Origin: Conchocele bisecta
Lineage: Eukaryota; Mollusca; Bivalvia; Lucinida; Thyasiridae
Length of the DNA: 64,000 nt
Assembly: GCA_029237695.1 (NCBI GenBank)
Contig: CM055271.1
Location: 80,363,488-80,427,487 of the forward strand
Reading direction: 5' to 3'
Positions 13,716 through 25,130 of this stretch are shown here, piece by piece; position 1 is the first letter of the stretch, and the number at the start of each line of letters is the position of its first letter. Under the pieces are notes generated by a model. The model saw only the letters and a list, made by a program, of their open reading frames with translations. It ran no database searches and was not told the DNA's origin. The position numbers and the translations under genes are program-made.

Positions 13716-14293
13716 ATGGATGCAGTCGTGTTTCATGTGTATCGGTATCGCATACTCCTTTGATGGATGCAGTCGTGTTTCATGTGTATCGTATAGTCCT
13801 TTGATAGATGCAGTCGTGTTTCATGTGTATCGTATAGTCCTTTGATGGATGCAGTCGTGTTTCATGTGTATCGTATAGTCCTTTGATGGATGCAGTCGTG
13901 TTTCATGTGTATCGTATAGTCCTTTGATGGATGCAGTCGTGTTTCATGTGTATCGTATAGTCCTTTGATGGATGCAGTCGCGTTTCATGTGTATCGTATA
14001 GTCCTTTGATGGATGCAGTCGTGTTTCATGTGTATCGTATATTCCTTTGTTGGATGCAGTCATGTTTCATGTGTATCGTATAGTCCTTTGATGGATGCAG
14101 TCGTGTTTGATGTGTATCGTATAGTCCTTTGATGGATGCAGTCGTGTTTCATGTGTATCGTATAGTCCTTTGATGGGTGCAGTCGTGTTTCATGTGTATC
14201 GTATAGTCCTTTGATGGGTGCAGTCGTGTTTCATGTGTATCGTATAGTCCTTTGATGGGTGCAGTCGTGTTTCATGTGTATCGTATAGTCCTT
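13716..14293. repeat. 41-bp minisatellite, about 14 units
   Basis: The unit contains GATGGATGCAGTCGTGTTTC followed by ATGTGTATCGTATAGTCCTT. The last three units change GGATGC to GGGTGC together. The array abuts the foldback-like element at 14296. A short outlier of the same unit lies at 23126-23186. Confidence 0.95.
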
Positions 14294-14295
14294 GG

Positions 14296-14615
14296 TACGG
14301 AGCCCAGCAGGAGACATTGACTTTTTTTATGAATTCGTTAGCACGAAATAACAATTCGTTCTCTCGAATTAACAATTCGTTCCTTCGAATTAATAATTCG
14401 TTCCCACGAATTAACAATTCGTTCCCACGAAATGACAATTCGTTTCCTCAATTTCACAATTCGTTCCCTCGAATTAACAATTCGTTCCCACGACATAACA
14501 ATTCGAACGAATGTTAATTCGTGGGAACGAATTGTTGAATTGGGGGAACGAATTGTTATTTCGTGGGAAAGAATTATTTTTAAAAAAAATTATACGTCCC
14601 CTGCGAGGCTCCGTA
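14296..14615. mobile_element. Family E foldback-like element, copy 1
   Basis: Ends TACGGAGCCCAGCAGGAGAC and GTCCCCTGCGAGGCTCCGTA are inverted repeats. Inside, the left arm repeats a 21-bp unit of the form AACAATTCGTTCCCACGAATT. The right arm carries its reverse complement. Long TIRs made of tandem subrepeats are the hallmark of foldback elements. The unit is stop-free, so heptapeptide open frames (NNSFPRI, RGNELLI) appear on both strands and are not proteins. Confidence 0.8.
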
Positions 14616-15045
14616 CCTTCGCACTCTAACAAAACTGGTGAAAACCGCATGCAAATATACCATGTCCGTCACAAGTTATACGGGGTTTTATTTATGCATG
14701 TGCTATGCAAATGAGCTGTGTGAAATCACAGTAACTTCATTTAAATAATGCCAATTGGGTTATTTGTTGTTCCATTAAAATCAATATTATTGTGAATAAA
14801 GTGTATTTTTTTGGCATTTCTGTATACTTGACCAATAGAACTTTAAACAGAAAATTAAAAAAATTAAAATAAATAATCATGAGTCATCTATGACGTCACA
14901 TTAAATCCTGTATAATCCAAGCTAATTTAAAATTAAAACCGTGTGACAAAACGTTTTACATGTGGTTTTCATCAGTCTTCTTAGATTGTCAATGACTAAC
15001 GTGTGCATATTAAAACCTACTGCACCCCAAAGGCCCTCTAAAAAT
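14616..15045. other. No gene seen; AT-rich unique sequence
   Basis: No convincing coding frame or repeat was found. One perfect CRE-type octamer, TGACGTCA, lies at 14891-14898. A single site has little weight. Confidence 0.5.
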
Positions 15046-15179
15046 ACTAGTGAACTATTAAACCTGCCCGGGTTTTACGGCTATATAAAGAATGCAAAAA
15101 CATTATTTTTTGCGATTCAATTTCATCAAAAGTTAAGTATGAGCCTTCTTTTTTATTTCGTGAAATTTGGTCCATTTCT
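15046..15179. mobile_element. Family F element, left part (interrupted)
   Basis: The sequence ACGGCTATATAAAGAATGCA through CGTGAAATTTGGTCCATTTC aligns with the F copy at 27608-27740. It stops at 15179 and continues at 22028, on the far side of the 6.85-kb insertion. Confidence 0.7.
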
Positions 15180-15438
15180 ACGGAAGCCCATTAGTGCCAC
15201 ATAGAGTAACTTTTTTTTTCGTTTTTCGTTTTATTTTTTTTTTGTTTTTTGTAGAGTAACTTTTTTTTTATCTCGTAATAACATATTCGTTTTTCGTAGA
15301 GTAACTTTTTTTTTACAAATGGAGACGGTAGTTCTGCAAGGGGGATAACTGTGTCTGGTCGTTTCGCTCTAATTCGGTTCGCACTGAGTCGTTTCGCACT
15401 GGGTCGTTTCGCTCTCATTATTGTCCTGGGCATGCATA
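15180..15438. repeat. Left terminal inverted repeat of the 6.85-kb element
   Basis: Contains AGAGTAACTTTTTTTTTCG-type subrepeats (three) and a cluster of GTCGTTTCGC motifs. It ends near GTCCTGGGCATGCATA. It pairs with 21676-22027. Confidence 0.85.
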
Positions 15439-15448
15439 ACTTTTTTGT

Positions 15449-15540
15449 GGGGGGGGGGGGGTGAGTGATACTGGAATCAGTTTATCATTCCGTCCATCAT
15501 TCCGTCCGTCCGTCCGTATGTCCGTCCGTCCGTCCGTGAT
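15449..15540. repeat. Poly-G and (TCCG)n tract
   Basis: A run of about 14 G is followed by TCCGTCC-type tetranucleotide repeats to about 15537. Confidence 0.9.
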
Positions 15541-15606
15541 CAAAACTTAACTTTTGCACAATTGCTTATAATTCTGCCATCCTTACTCCACGGTTAGGGA
15601 ACTCTG

Positions 15607-16160
15607 TTGCATCGGCAAGTAGTTCTGGTCGACAGCTCGTCACAGCTTCGGGAGCAAAGCGCGACAGCTTCTAGACGGAATTCGACAGCTTCTGGACTGA
15701 TTGTGACAGTTTCAGGACGAGGCATATGCCAGATTTTTGTGTTTTCCTTTATCATGTCCCATTATTTATGCATATCATGTCATAAATCATGTTTTAAATA
15801 TGCAGATCAGCGCACAAATCGATGAATTACAGCAATTAAAGCAAATGCTCAATAAAACACCTTTTGGCCGTTATTTTTCTATTTTATATGCTTCACTTGG
15901 TGATTACAATCGAAATACGGACTTAAAAGTATACCAAAAGCAATATATACGAGGGTCAGTCAACATTAAGTGAGAGCAGCCTTATTACTCGAACAATGTT
16001 ATATAGAAGTCACTTAATGTTGACTGACCCTCGAATAGAGGAAAACAGTGGATTTTCATTTACTGGATGCAACAGCTTCTGGACGATGTCGTGACAGCTT
16101 CGTAACGACATCAAAATTTATGTCACAGTTTTCCGTCGACAGTTTCTATAATTTCTTGGA
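15607..16160 (+). repeat. Irregular GACAGCTTC motif cluster
   Basis: GACAGCTTC or near variants (CACAGCTTC, GACAGTTTC), often followed by TGGAC, recur about nine times at uneven spacing. The run is interrupted by the hairpin at 15950-16033 and flanking unique sequence. Two overlapping open frames here are short and show no known domain. Confidence 0.5.
15950..16033. mobile_element. 84-bp mariner-type MITE
   Basis: Perfect 24-bp inverted ends starting CGAGGGTCAGTCAACATTAA surround a 36-base centre. The motif GAGGGTCAGTCAA resembles mariner ends. No coding capacity. Confidence 0.7.
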
Positions 16161-16195
16161 GCACACAGAATGTCAGAGTTGGCTGTAGTATCAGT

Positions 16196-16620
16196 TTTTA
16201 TGCCATCGCGTAGCAAAAATGGGATATAGGGATACAAAAGTCGTCTGTCCGTCCGTCTGTCCTTCTGTCACACCTGCGTTTAGCAAATGCGTTTAGCTCC
16301 GATGTTTCTCTAATAACTTTGTCAGATTTCAATAATATTTTGTCACAATGTGTGTCTAGATATTGCGCACTGTACCACATATGACCCACCTCCCTATGGT
16401 CAAGGTCAGCAACGTCAAGGTCACTTAAACATTTGTCTTTTTTTCTGCGTTTAGCAAATGCGTTTAGCTCCGATGTTTCTCTAATAACTTGTGTCGGTTC
16501 TTGTCAGATTTAAATAATATTTGGTCACAATGTGTGTCTATGTATTGTGCACTGTTCAACATATGACATACATCCCTACGGTCAATGCCAACCAAGGCCA
16601 AGGTCACTTTTGGACTTAGT
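16196..16620. repeat. Duplicated interspersed repeat with GTCCGTC tract
   Basis: GCGTTTAGCAAATGCGTTTA plus GCTCCGATGTTTCTCTAATA occurs at about 16273 and again at about 16447. Each is followed by TTTGTCACAATGTGTGTCTA-like sequence and an AAGGTCA stretch. This is a diverged tandem duplication of an interspersed repeat, in a style I associate with bivalve genomes. Confidence 0.65.
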
Positions 16621-16699
16621 CATATTTTACTATCAAACCACCATAGCGATTGGATACACGGCGTTTAGTCCTGTCAATATACACGTAGACCACCACAAA

Positions 16700-19690
16700 T
16701 TGCAGCATTTTATTTTTACTTCGCTAAGTAGTCTAGTAAGCACCCAAGATTAACATATCCAAAATATGCCAAAATCTACCCCTGAGAAAGTTGTAAATTT
16801 TGCATATTTTCAAAATTGCCGCTAAAATTCAAATTATATTGAAATATTGTTCCAATTTCAACATATTTGGCAATTAGCATGCTTGGAATTTGTTCTTTAC
16901 AAGTTGCTTTTAAAAGACATTTGTTCTATCTGAACTAGTGCTACGTTACATAATAATCCAAGATGGCCGCCAATTAAGGAAATATGATATATTCTGCATT
17001 AACTACGTTAACAAATAGCGCTTAGTAATGCAAATATTTATTATATTTTCAACCTAATTCTGTCAGAATTGGGAACTTGGTTGTAATTTATTTTAATGTT
17101 GTTTTAGTTTTGCATATTGGGGTGAGTACTATCAAAATAATACAAAATGAGTCTTATGTTGGTTATTGGAATTACGCTGAATGTTGCTAAAATTGCATTA
17201 CTGACATCCAATGTTGTAATATAAGTGCATGCAATAATTGTTGTGTGCTACATATCAAAACGATGACATTTTCAACAAAATAAACATTCATATACCACTA
17301 TCAGACACATTTATCGGCAATTTTAAATATAAATAAATACATGTATTCACTTTCCAGTTCCGGTGTGATAATTCTCAACAGTTAATAATCCGGCGTGATA
17401 TATTAATGGACGCCGCTATTTACTTTCTAAATTCATATTCATTATGTAATAATCATACTTTATAACATGCTAATAACATTATTGAAACCAGAAAGTTAAT
17501 GTTGTTTTTAAGATAATTTGCATAATGACAGTGTCTCGAATCACAGTAATTGACCGAATTTTTAATATATATAATTCCATATTATCACTATGCACATTTT
17601 ATTTGTAAACATGCTGGAATAGTTTCCCAGTCATACTCATGTTCGTTTCCTGGAAGGGGACATTTCACATTAAAATGGTGAATCAAGAAGTTTAGGAATA
17701 GTGTTTTTTCATATCGTTGAACATGTCTCGCATCCCCCGGAACATTTTAATATCATTATATTTGTCCTGAAAATTCACTTGCGTGTTTTTTATCTGGTTT
17801 TTCCTTTTTTATAACTTGCTGTATGTTACCCAGTCTGGACACCATATGCACCGTTAAATCACTTTAGGTCTATGAAAACCATGCGACTGAGAAGTGGGGT
17901 GCAACACCCACAACAACACCCTTTATATCCACAACTGCTTTTGATGTTGTATATTTGTGAATGTTTTTCTATTTTATGGATGAAGCATTTTGTGTTGAGT
18001 CTTATGGTATATTTTATGCGCCAATGATGGTAAGTCAAGTTGGGAGGGGCATGTTTTACACATGACCATCTGTTTCATTGGTGCAATACATCTGGCCTTA
18101 CATGACATTTAATGTTCACACTGTTGTTATGTATGTTTTGTAACACCTAAAACTGCCAAACATGGACAGCATTATCAAATATTGGTGTATATCATGTTCA
18201 TTTGACAGTGACCTACCTTTCCAGCTTAAATGGCATTCTCTGTCTATGTATGCACCAAACATATACAACATAATCAGCAAGTGATATGCATCAACATTCA
18301 ACATCTCCTATGTGTGACTTTGATCATCTTTGCCAGCTTAATTTGTTTGGTCATTTTCTATAGTACATATTGTTATTGAAGTTGCCTGTCAGCCATTGTA
18401 ACACATACATGTTCTACAGCAACTGTGGCACATCAGAATATGATTATAATTTTAATATCAAAATGTATATTCATTTGATATTAGCATTTCCGGCATCACC
18501 TACGTTTTACAAACCATTTCTTCTTAATTGATGATTTGAATATGCTAATATAGCATCAGTAATTGGAATGTATTTCATAAGACCGTTCTTACAGATTGTG
18601 TGATATTCATGCTAGTAGTGTGTGTTTGTCCACTGTCTTTCACATTTGTTGTATTTCGATCCAGTGGCGATAGCATGTACGCCCACTGCAAACGTGTACT
18701 GAGTAATAACCAATGCATGGTAGGATACTATAGAAAGCAATCTACTTTCATTCACATACATGTACTCTGTACATACGGTGTTGGATTTTATCAGTTGTAA
18801 TGTTTTAGTCACTTAGTAATGGACGTCTGTTATCTACATACTCTAAAAGTTCACATGTCATTGGCATATTTTCTAATGGACTTTGTTTATGATCAGTTAC
18901 ACTATATTTGAGATTAGCTTGATTTTTTATTGAAATAATCACCACTGACCGGAGTGGGTGCACCAATAAAATATAAATTGGGATAACAGCAACCATCACC
19001 CTGATGCTAAGCATGGGCAAGCCGCCATGCTTCGCATATATGCACTTGTTCAGATACTAGGTATAGGGAATTTAAATGACCTATCCAGCACCGACCGGTC
19101 TACACACACCAGGAAGATCCACTGTGAAGTGATGGAACATATCAGGAGGTAGTTTTCAAGCGAAGCCATGTCTTGCGAATTTACACAAATATATTTTCTG
19201 TACCCCATATTACAGAGTAAAGTAACATTTCATTAAATATATACTACTCAAAATTGTATAACGATCACTTCTTTCACGCTAAATGATTAGTCATTTATCA
19301 AACAAGGCTTCAATTGTATACATGTAGTACCAAAATAAATGTCTATATGCGGGCCTCAAAATTCAGTGTTCTTCACATATGCAATTGGCAGTAAAATTAA
19401 ATAGCTTCTATAAACCATACAATACAAAACTAGCATTCAATATAAATCAAGTTTTGAGTAGTATATAAAAGTTGGCTTTCCAGTTACATGTCCGTTCTGA
19501 TTCAGACATTTATCTTATCCTTCATCTGTGTCATATGATTATGAACATAATTATTGTGTCCGCAAAAAGGATAATGCTATTAAGATTCATAAAGTACTAA
19601 TATAATGTATGCACTTGAATTTTCACCCCATTTTGCATCATCCAGAATGATGCTCCTTCATGATGTGTGTATGTATGTACTGTCTGAGCG
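16700..19690. other. Interior of the 6.85-kb element, no gene seen
   Basis: About 3 kb of AT-rich sequence without an open frame above about 70 codons and without a recognised motif. Note TCCAAGATGGCCGCCA near 16962, with an inverted partner TGGCGGCCATATTGGA near 21551. Extra inverted similarity thus exists inside the terminal repeats. Confidence 0.5.
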
Positions 19691-19693
19691 GTC

Positions 19694-19740
19694 AAAAGCT
19701 TTCTGATATATATATATATATATATATATTATAATATATT
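19694..19740. repeat. (TA)n microsatellite
   Basis: About 13 consecutive AT dinucleotides followed by TATAATAT. Confidence 0.9.
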
Positions 19741-19876
19741 CTCTTTCCTGGACCTATGCTGTTCACAATGTAAACAACTCTGTTGATATTTACATGTGTT
19801 ATGCGCAAATGTGTTAGCCCTCAGTGGCTGGGGTGTGTTATATTCTTATATAATTATTTAGATGAGGATTGTTATG

Positions 19877-19918
19877 ACCCCCCCCCCCCCCCCACCCCCC
19901 CCCCCCCCCCCCCACCCC
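19877..19918. repeat. Poly-C tract
   Basis: Around 40 bases of C with two interrupting A bases. Its length may be unreliable. Confidence 0.9.
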
Positions 19919-20070
19919 TCAGATGTACAGGTAGCATATCATATTTAGTAACACTCATTGAGTCTGCCTTAAAATCTCTTAGCTATTGATAATTACAAAT
20001 ACATTCATGTGTTTTGCAACATGTATTTGTCCCGACCCAGTTCATGCTGTAAACATTGCATTAAAAGTCT

Positions 20071-20098
20071 AACCTCATCTAGAAGAACGTAGATGAGG
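20071..20098. repeat. Small perfect hairpin
   Basis: AACCTCATCT and AGATGAGGTT flank an 8-base loop. Confidence 0.6.
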
Positions 20099-20520
20099 TT
20101 CAAATCCAACCTTTTAGCATCGACCCCTGTGGTGAACTTCCCATTATACCCAGATGTTACCTGTAGCCCCTACAGAGATTCAAAGGGTTATCTGATTTTA
20201 TAGCCAGCAATTAAGAGTAGTGGACATTAGTGTGCTTTTTTTAAATGTACATTTCCTCCAGGGATGAAAAAACAACCAACATAATTATGTTTTTCAGAAA
20301 AATATAGCTATGCCCGTTTTTTTAAAAATGAAAATCCGTTCAGAAATAAGCTTTTTGAATATTTCGATTATTAAATTGGCCTATAGCTATCTGGCTATCA
20401 TGGTCTTGAAGAAGGCACACGTATTAATACATTCTATTAGACAAAGAAATGTGAATATGTGTCAGCATAAAATTTTGTTTATCTAAATCAAGTACATTTC
20501 CGTAAATAACATAGAAAATT

Positions 20521-20600
20521 GACACAAATTTCAGAGCTCATGCGGAATTTAATTCTGCATGAGATCTGATATATGTGCCAATTTTCGATGTTATTTGTGG
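20521..20600. repeat. Hairpin related to 29741-29996
   Basis: CAGAGCTCATGCGGAATT pairs with AATTCTGCATGAGATCTG, flanked by GACACAAATTT and its inverted partner. The arrangement and words such as CATGCGGAATT match the centre of the larger hairpin at 29741-29996. Confidence 0.6.
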
Positions 20601-20831
20601 CAGTGACTGCAGATAGGGGTCTTATGGGTTATGCAACCAGCGTAGCCCCAGATCAGCCTGCGCATCCGCGCAGTCTGATCAGGGCCTACGATGTTCAACA
20701 TTCAGCCAATGATATAGCAAGCATACCTCTAGATGACAACATAGATCAATATCAAGCAACAAGGGCCTTGCAGCAGATAAAGATGTAGATTAATCAATAA
20801 GCCCATAAGACCCCTTTCTCCAGTCGCAGCA
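20601..20831. mobile_element. Family J inverted-repeat element, copy 1
   Basis: Left end GACTGCAGATAGGGGTCTTA and right end TAAGACCCCTTTCTCCAGTC are inverted. Just inside lies the palindromic core CAGATCAGCCTGCGCATCCG...CAGTCTGATCAGG. Fuller or partial copies are at 30901, 45900, 50446 and 56505. Confidence 0.75.
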
Positions 20832-21675
20832 ACATTTACGAAAACTATGGCGATTTTACGAAATCAGTATCGGCGGAATACGGTGATGTGATAAGGGTGT
20901 TTATCTCAGATCCTGGCTCATATAACATCCACAATGTGTTTAGAGAGTTCCACTGAAAATTGAACCACTGAAAGTCAGGATGAATATCACATTTTCTGTT
21001 CGGTTTAGAGATGTACCATAAAAGTTAATCATAACAGTATGTTTGCAAATCTCACTATTTTGAATGGTCAGACTTGTAACTGATCTAGGATTAGTAGGAA
21101 TTCGTGTAGAGAAACAGATGTAATACACATATGTGCACACATCAGTCATGTAACATGCTCTATTCCCATGTGACCTGGAGATGTGTGGCCAGAAAGTAGT
21201 TCCCAAAAAAAAAACGGCTACAGGTAATTACAGCACAATGGTCAGTGAATGGTCAGTGAATGGTCAGTGGGCAGTTTGGTGATGAGATATTTATTGCTGG
21301 TTTTATTGCCTGACACCTAGGTGTTGTAGATAGCAATCTGCTGCTCTAATATAGCCAGATATTTTAATGCAGGATTCACATCATGTTAATGAAGTGGTAT
21401 TTGCACACATTCCACAAAATGTCAATATAGCACATCAAGATACATGTAGGGCAAAGCTATTATAGTCGGTCAATTAGGTATATACATTGCGGTTTAATTG
21501 AGAAAACTAGTGTTTAAGTTTAACGATTATTACAATATTAGTGATTTTTGGCGGCCATATTGGATTTATGGAAATTACAAATTATCAAATGTTAGTTAAA
21601 CATGCTAGAACATTATTGCATTGTTCTTTGATTAGAAATTAATATCCATCTTACTCGGATTGATTTGAAACTGTG

Positions 21676-22027
21676 TATGCATGCCCAGGACAATAAAGAG
21701 AGCGAAACGACCCAGTGCGAAACGACTCAGTACGAACCGGATTAGAGCGAAACGACCAGACACAGTTATCCCCCTTGCAGACCTACCGTCTCCATTTGTA
21801 AAAAAAAAGTTACTCTACGAAAAACGAATATGTTATCTCGTAATTACGAGATAAAAAAAAAGTTACTCTACAAAAAACGAATAGGTTATCTCGTAATTAC
21901 GAGATAAAAAAAAGTTACTCTACGAAAAACGAATATGTTAAAAAAAAGTTACTCTACGAAAAACGACAAAAAAATAAAACGAAAAACGAAAAAAAGGTTA
22001 CTCTATGTGGTACTAACGGGCTTCCGT
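21676..22027. repeat. Right terminal inverted repeat of the 6.85-kb element
   Basis: Reverse complement of 15180-15438. It has extra copies of the AAAAGTTACTCTACGAAAAA unit and of the palindrome ATCTCGTAATTACGAGAT, which explains the longer arm. Confidence 0.85.
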
Positions 22028-22405
22028 ACATTTCTGACTTTATTGCGAAAAAAAGATGCCTATGGGGATTTAACATGGAGACATCTTTCTAATTTCAGAA
22101 ACAGCGGACCGTTTTCAAAATTTAACTTTTGTTTTCATAGTTCGATCATTTTCAGGCTATCTATCCATGTTTCAGAGTCAATTTCCAATTACGTTTGTTT
22201 TTCGACTCCTCTTCCATTTTCTGAACCTTTCACACCCCTCTCCCCCCCCCCCTCCCCCCCCCCCCCCCCCCCCCCCCCCATGTTAAATTCCAATAGAGAA
22301 ATAATAATATTTAACCAAATTGTAATAAATTAAAAATAACGCTTATTAGTTTTTGCATTGTTTATATAGCCGTAACAGTCGAGCCGGTTTCGTGAAACAG
22401 ACAGT
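22028..22405. mobile_element. Family F element, right part
   Basis: Continues family F after the insertion: ATGCCTATGGGGATTTAACA, then TTGTTTATATAGCCGTAA and the terminal TTTCGTGAAACAGAC. This matches the right end at 28385-28436. A poly-C run at 22237-22279 interrupts it. Confidence 0.7.
22237..22279. repeat. Poly-C tract
   Basis: About 40 bases, nearly all C. Confidence 0.9.
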
Positions 22406-23125
22406 AGTTATCATAACTGCGGATGACGTTATTACCATGACACCAGCGGTAATAAGAAGACCAGATGAAGAATCAGCATTTTGACGCTGCACGCGACCTG
22501 CAACAAACATTCAAACGTTTCAACACGAAAAGCAACATTGCGCAGCAAAGATTTGTTGAAGGTTCCCAAAAGAACACAACGAAAACAATGAAAAGGAAAA
22601 CGACTGAGTGAAAACGACCGTTTGTACAACAATATGCATATCTATAGACGATAATAGTTAGTTTATTTTGTACGTGAAAACAATATTTTCTTTTAGATGC
22701 TCGGCTTTCGGCTTTTTAAATGCCTGTCTTTTCTTTCAACTCATCGTTTTGACATTGTATTCCCTTGCTTTTAAATGATCTGATCGTTGAAACATCGTTT
22801 TCAAATTATAATCAAAGTATTGTAAGTAGTGAAATATCTAAATTGTATCACTGGTTCAAATAAGAGAAGTGCGCCAATTACACTATTTAATTATAATAGA
22901 GAAGCTGTAACACCATGGTAGTTGCGGGAAGTAGCTCTGCAATACTACACTATACTACGGTACCGTTCATAGCATACTAACATCATGGTAAACATGGAAA
23001 AGCTATCAATTGGTAAATTTAGTTTCATACACTAACGTCGCCCGTCATAGGTAGTGCCTATTTCATATTAGCTGCTGTATTCATACGCACGAAACGTCTT
23101 GGTTCGTATTTTCCAGAATGTAACT
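22406..23125. other. No gene seen
   Basis: Mixed sequence with no coding frame I can support. It holds the half-hairpin TTGCGGGAAGTAGCTCTGC near 22923, related to 12598-12644. Confidence 0.45.
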
Positions 23126-23186
23126 GTGTATCGTATAGTCCTTTGATGGATACAGTCGCATTTCATGTGTATCGTATAGTCCTTTG
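23126..23186. repeat. Fragment of the 41-bp minisatellite
   Basis: About 1.5 units (TGTGTATCGTATAGTCCTTT plus GATGGATACAGTCGCATTTC) of the array at 13716-14293 lie alone here, about 9 kb away. Confidence 0.85.
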
Positions 23187-23470
23187 TGAAAACTATAGAG
23201 AATAGTATATGAAGAGTTTTAGATACAAAGCAAATACATATCAAAACGCCATAGGATAAGTTGGCACAAGGAACTATTTTCTTGGTCGTACTCGCCGTGT
23301 AGGCGTAGCACGACAATATGGCTGCCCCCATAGACATTTGCATGACATAATATTCTATCTCAAGGGAGATAACATATTAAACGAAAGCGATGGCAAAGCG
23401 ATGTATACACCATAGGCAATCGATTGTTTGTGGATTCCGGGCTGTACATCCCGATGGGCAGGTTTGTAAT

Positions 23471-23747
23471 ATAGGAATAAATGGCCTTTTTGTGGAATTT
23501 ATCGGGGTATAAACTTGGAAAAGTCGCGGGAATACTGGACGAATAATTATAATTCCAGCATTTGAAATAAGTTCATCAAGAAAATGTGTTTATTTTCCGT
23601 TTTCTTAAGAATTATTTTAACTTCACCTCACGGTTACGGAAAGTAGTTCGGCGTGGGGGTTTACTGGGATATAAATTGTGGACAGAGACTTGCTACGGGC
23701 CAATCAAATGTTAGGGAATTGTGTAAATATGTTTATGCTGGAATTAT
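23471..23747 (+). mobile_element. Family D element, hairpin arm deleted
   Basis: Only the left arm of module 1 (ATAGGAATAAATGGCC to ATACTGGACGA) is present. Module 2 follows, from ATAATTCCAGCA to TGCTGGAATTAT. The missing right arm suggests loss at the hairpin tip. Confidence 0.8.
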
Positions 23748-24592
23748 CAAGCCGTCTCATCAGTATCTGCAGTACTTGTCATTATTTTAAAGATTATGAA
23801 ACAACATACCCCTTCTTTATTAATTGAATATATCCCAATTAACGTGGAACGGGCATTGTTATAATATCGGTGACAATGTAGATGTGACACAATTAGGATT
23901 TCGTTATCTATTAACAATCCCTGTCACGCGTTATTCACCTACGGGTTCGCTTAGGTACACATAGCAACGTTGATGGAATCGGTTCCAGGAATTCAACAGG
24001 AATAATCCTAAGACAACTATGTCTGTTTGTTACCCGATTTAACTCGTTCAACCCTAGGTATCCAATACTGGCTTTTGCATGTAAATTTCTAGATTATTCC
24101 GTTAAGCCACAGTTAGATCACAGTTTGTCCGCATGTACGAGGTGATAATCCGCGAGCTTTAGCGAGTGAATTATCGATCGTACATGCGGACAAACGTGAT
24201 CTAACTGTGTTATCACATCCTCATGTCCATACATTGCCCATGCGCTGTGTAAATGCAGAAACAAAACTCAAAAATGTATCAAATATGCGATAATGAGAAA
24301 ATGCAGATGTTTTGTTTAGTTATCACACCCTGACATGAATATCCGCGGATCAAGCCGATATATGGTACACCGGGGTAGAACCAGCTAGTAGAGTGAGGAA
24401 AACAATTGTATTTCATAAACTCCAGTGCCGGGATCGAGGATTGCCTGAGTGACAGTCGGAGGTCTTAACCTTTCGACTACAATTCCACTCTTCCCCCAGG
24501 AAACCAATGGGAAGAACTTGGTACAGTAATATGAGTGGTGAGTGGAGAAAAAATAGTTATGAGCATTGCTTTTTTTTTAAATACTACGTGAC
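23748..24592. other. No gene seen apart from one hairpin
   Basis: Unique-looking sequence around the hairpin at 24108-24209. GTTATCACATCCTCATGTCC near 24209 has a loose partner GTTATCACACCCTGACATGA near 24319. This could mark another small element. Confidence 0.4.
24108..24209. mobile_element. 102-bp hairpin MITE
   Basis: CACAGTTAGATCACAGTTTG plus TCCGCATGTACGA is matched by its near-perfect reverse complement, with GATAATCC...GAATTATC closing the inner stem. Confidence 0.75.
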
Positions 24593-24992
24593 CAAGGTGC
24601 ATGATCACGTGGCTACAACAACAACAATGACTGAAAGTGTTGAAAGTGTTGAAAGCGCGCCGACTCCAAAGTAAATATTAGTAGTCCTTAATATGCAACG
24701 GATTCTGGCGAAATGTGGCGCAGCAAACGCGTCCCGGGATTTCTGCACATACTTATGTCGTTTTTGCGAATAGACACGGAAATCGATTCTTCGGAAAAAC
24801 GACAAAAGTGTGGGCCAAAGTACACAGACCACCAAATGCAGCTTAAGATGACGCGTTTGATGCGCCATATTTCATCAAAATCCGTTACATAATAAGGAAA
24901 AAATAAAATAATACGTACTTTGAACCGGAGGGCTTCTGGAAGTTTCAGTACTTGTTGTTGTAGTTGTTGTAACCACGTGATCATACACCTTG
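24593..24992 (+). mobile_element. Family G element, copy 1, with exon-like ATG segment
   Basis: Bounded by CAAGGTGCATGATCACGTGG and the inverted CCACGTGATCATACACCTTG. Next to the left end is ATG at 24627, followed by 14 codons reading MTESVESVESAPTP, then AA and GTAAAT, which resembles a splice donor. The interior is a second imperfect palindrome. The other copy at 27052 keeps the same start and donor phase. No full-length protein is present. Confidence 0.7.
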
Positions 24993-25130
24993 TTGACAAT
25001 ATGGTGGAATAGGTTCACTATGTGATATTTATTTATTTCCGACAGTTAGGGATCAAGTGTGAACAAACTTTACAGTTCGAAAATAAACCTTTTTATTTAT
25101 TTAAACGGCCAAAAGTCTAGATTCGGCCAC

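Larger units (their letters stand above)
15180..22027. mobile_element. Candidate 6.85-kb DNA transposon with long TIRs
   Basis: The segment begins ACGGAAGCCCATTAGTGCCA and ends with the inverted form GTACTAACGGGCTTCCGT. Its inverted repeats extend 259 bp on the left and 352 bp on the right. CATTTCT occurs just outside both ends (15173-15179 and 22029-22035), extendable to an imperfect 8-mer. Removing the insert and one repeat restores a family F element with exact length agreement to the copy near 27730. Duplications of 7-9 bp with long TIRs are known for Mutator-like elements, and 8 bp for hAT, but no transposase is visible. It is therefore non-autonomous or badly decayed. Its superfamily is unknown. 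Confidence 0.7.

Noticed and set aside
13716..14293. CRISPR array
   Set aside because: Units are contiguous with no unique spacers, the context is eukaryotic, and no cas genes are present.
20071..20098. Rho-independent-type terminator
   Set aside because: Eukaryotic context and no T run or gene upstream.
22237..22279. Proline-rich protein segment from the C runs here and at 19877
   Set aside because: Homopolymer tracts with unreliable length and no flanking coding signal.
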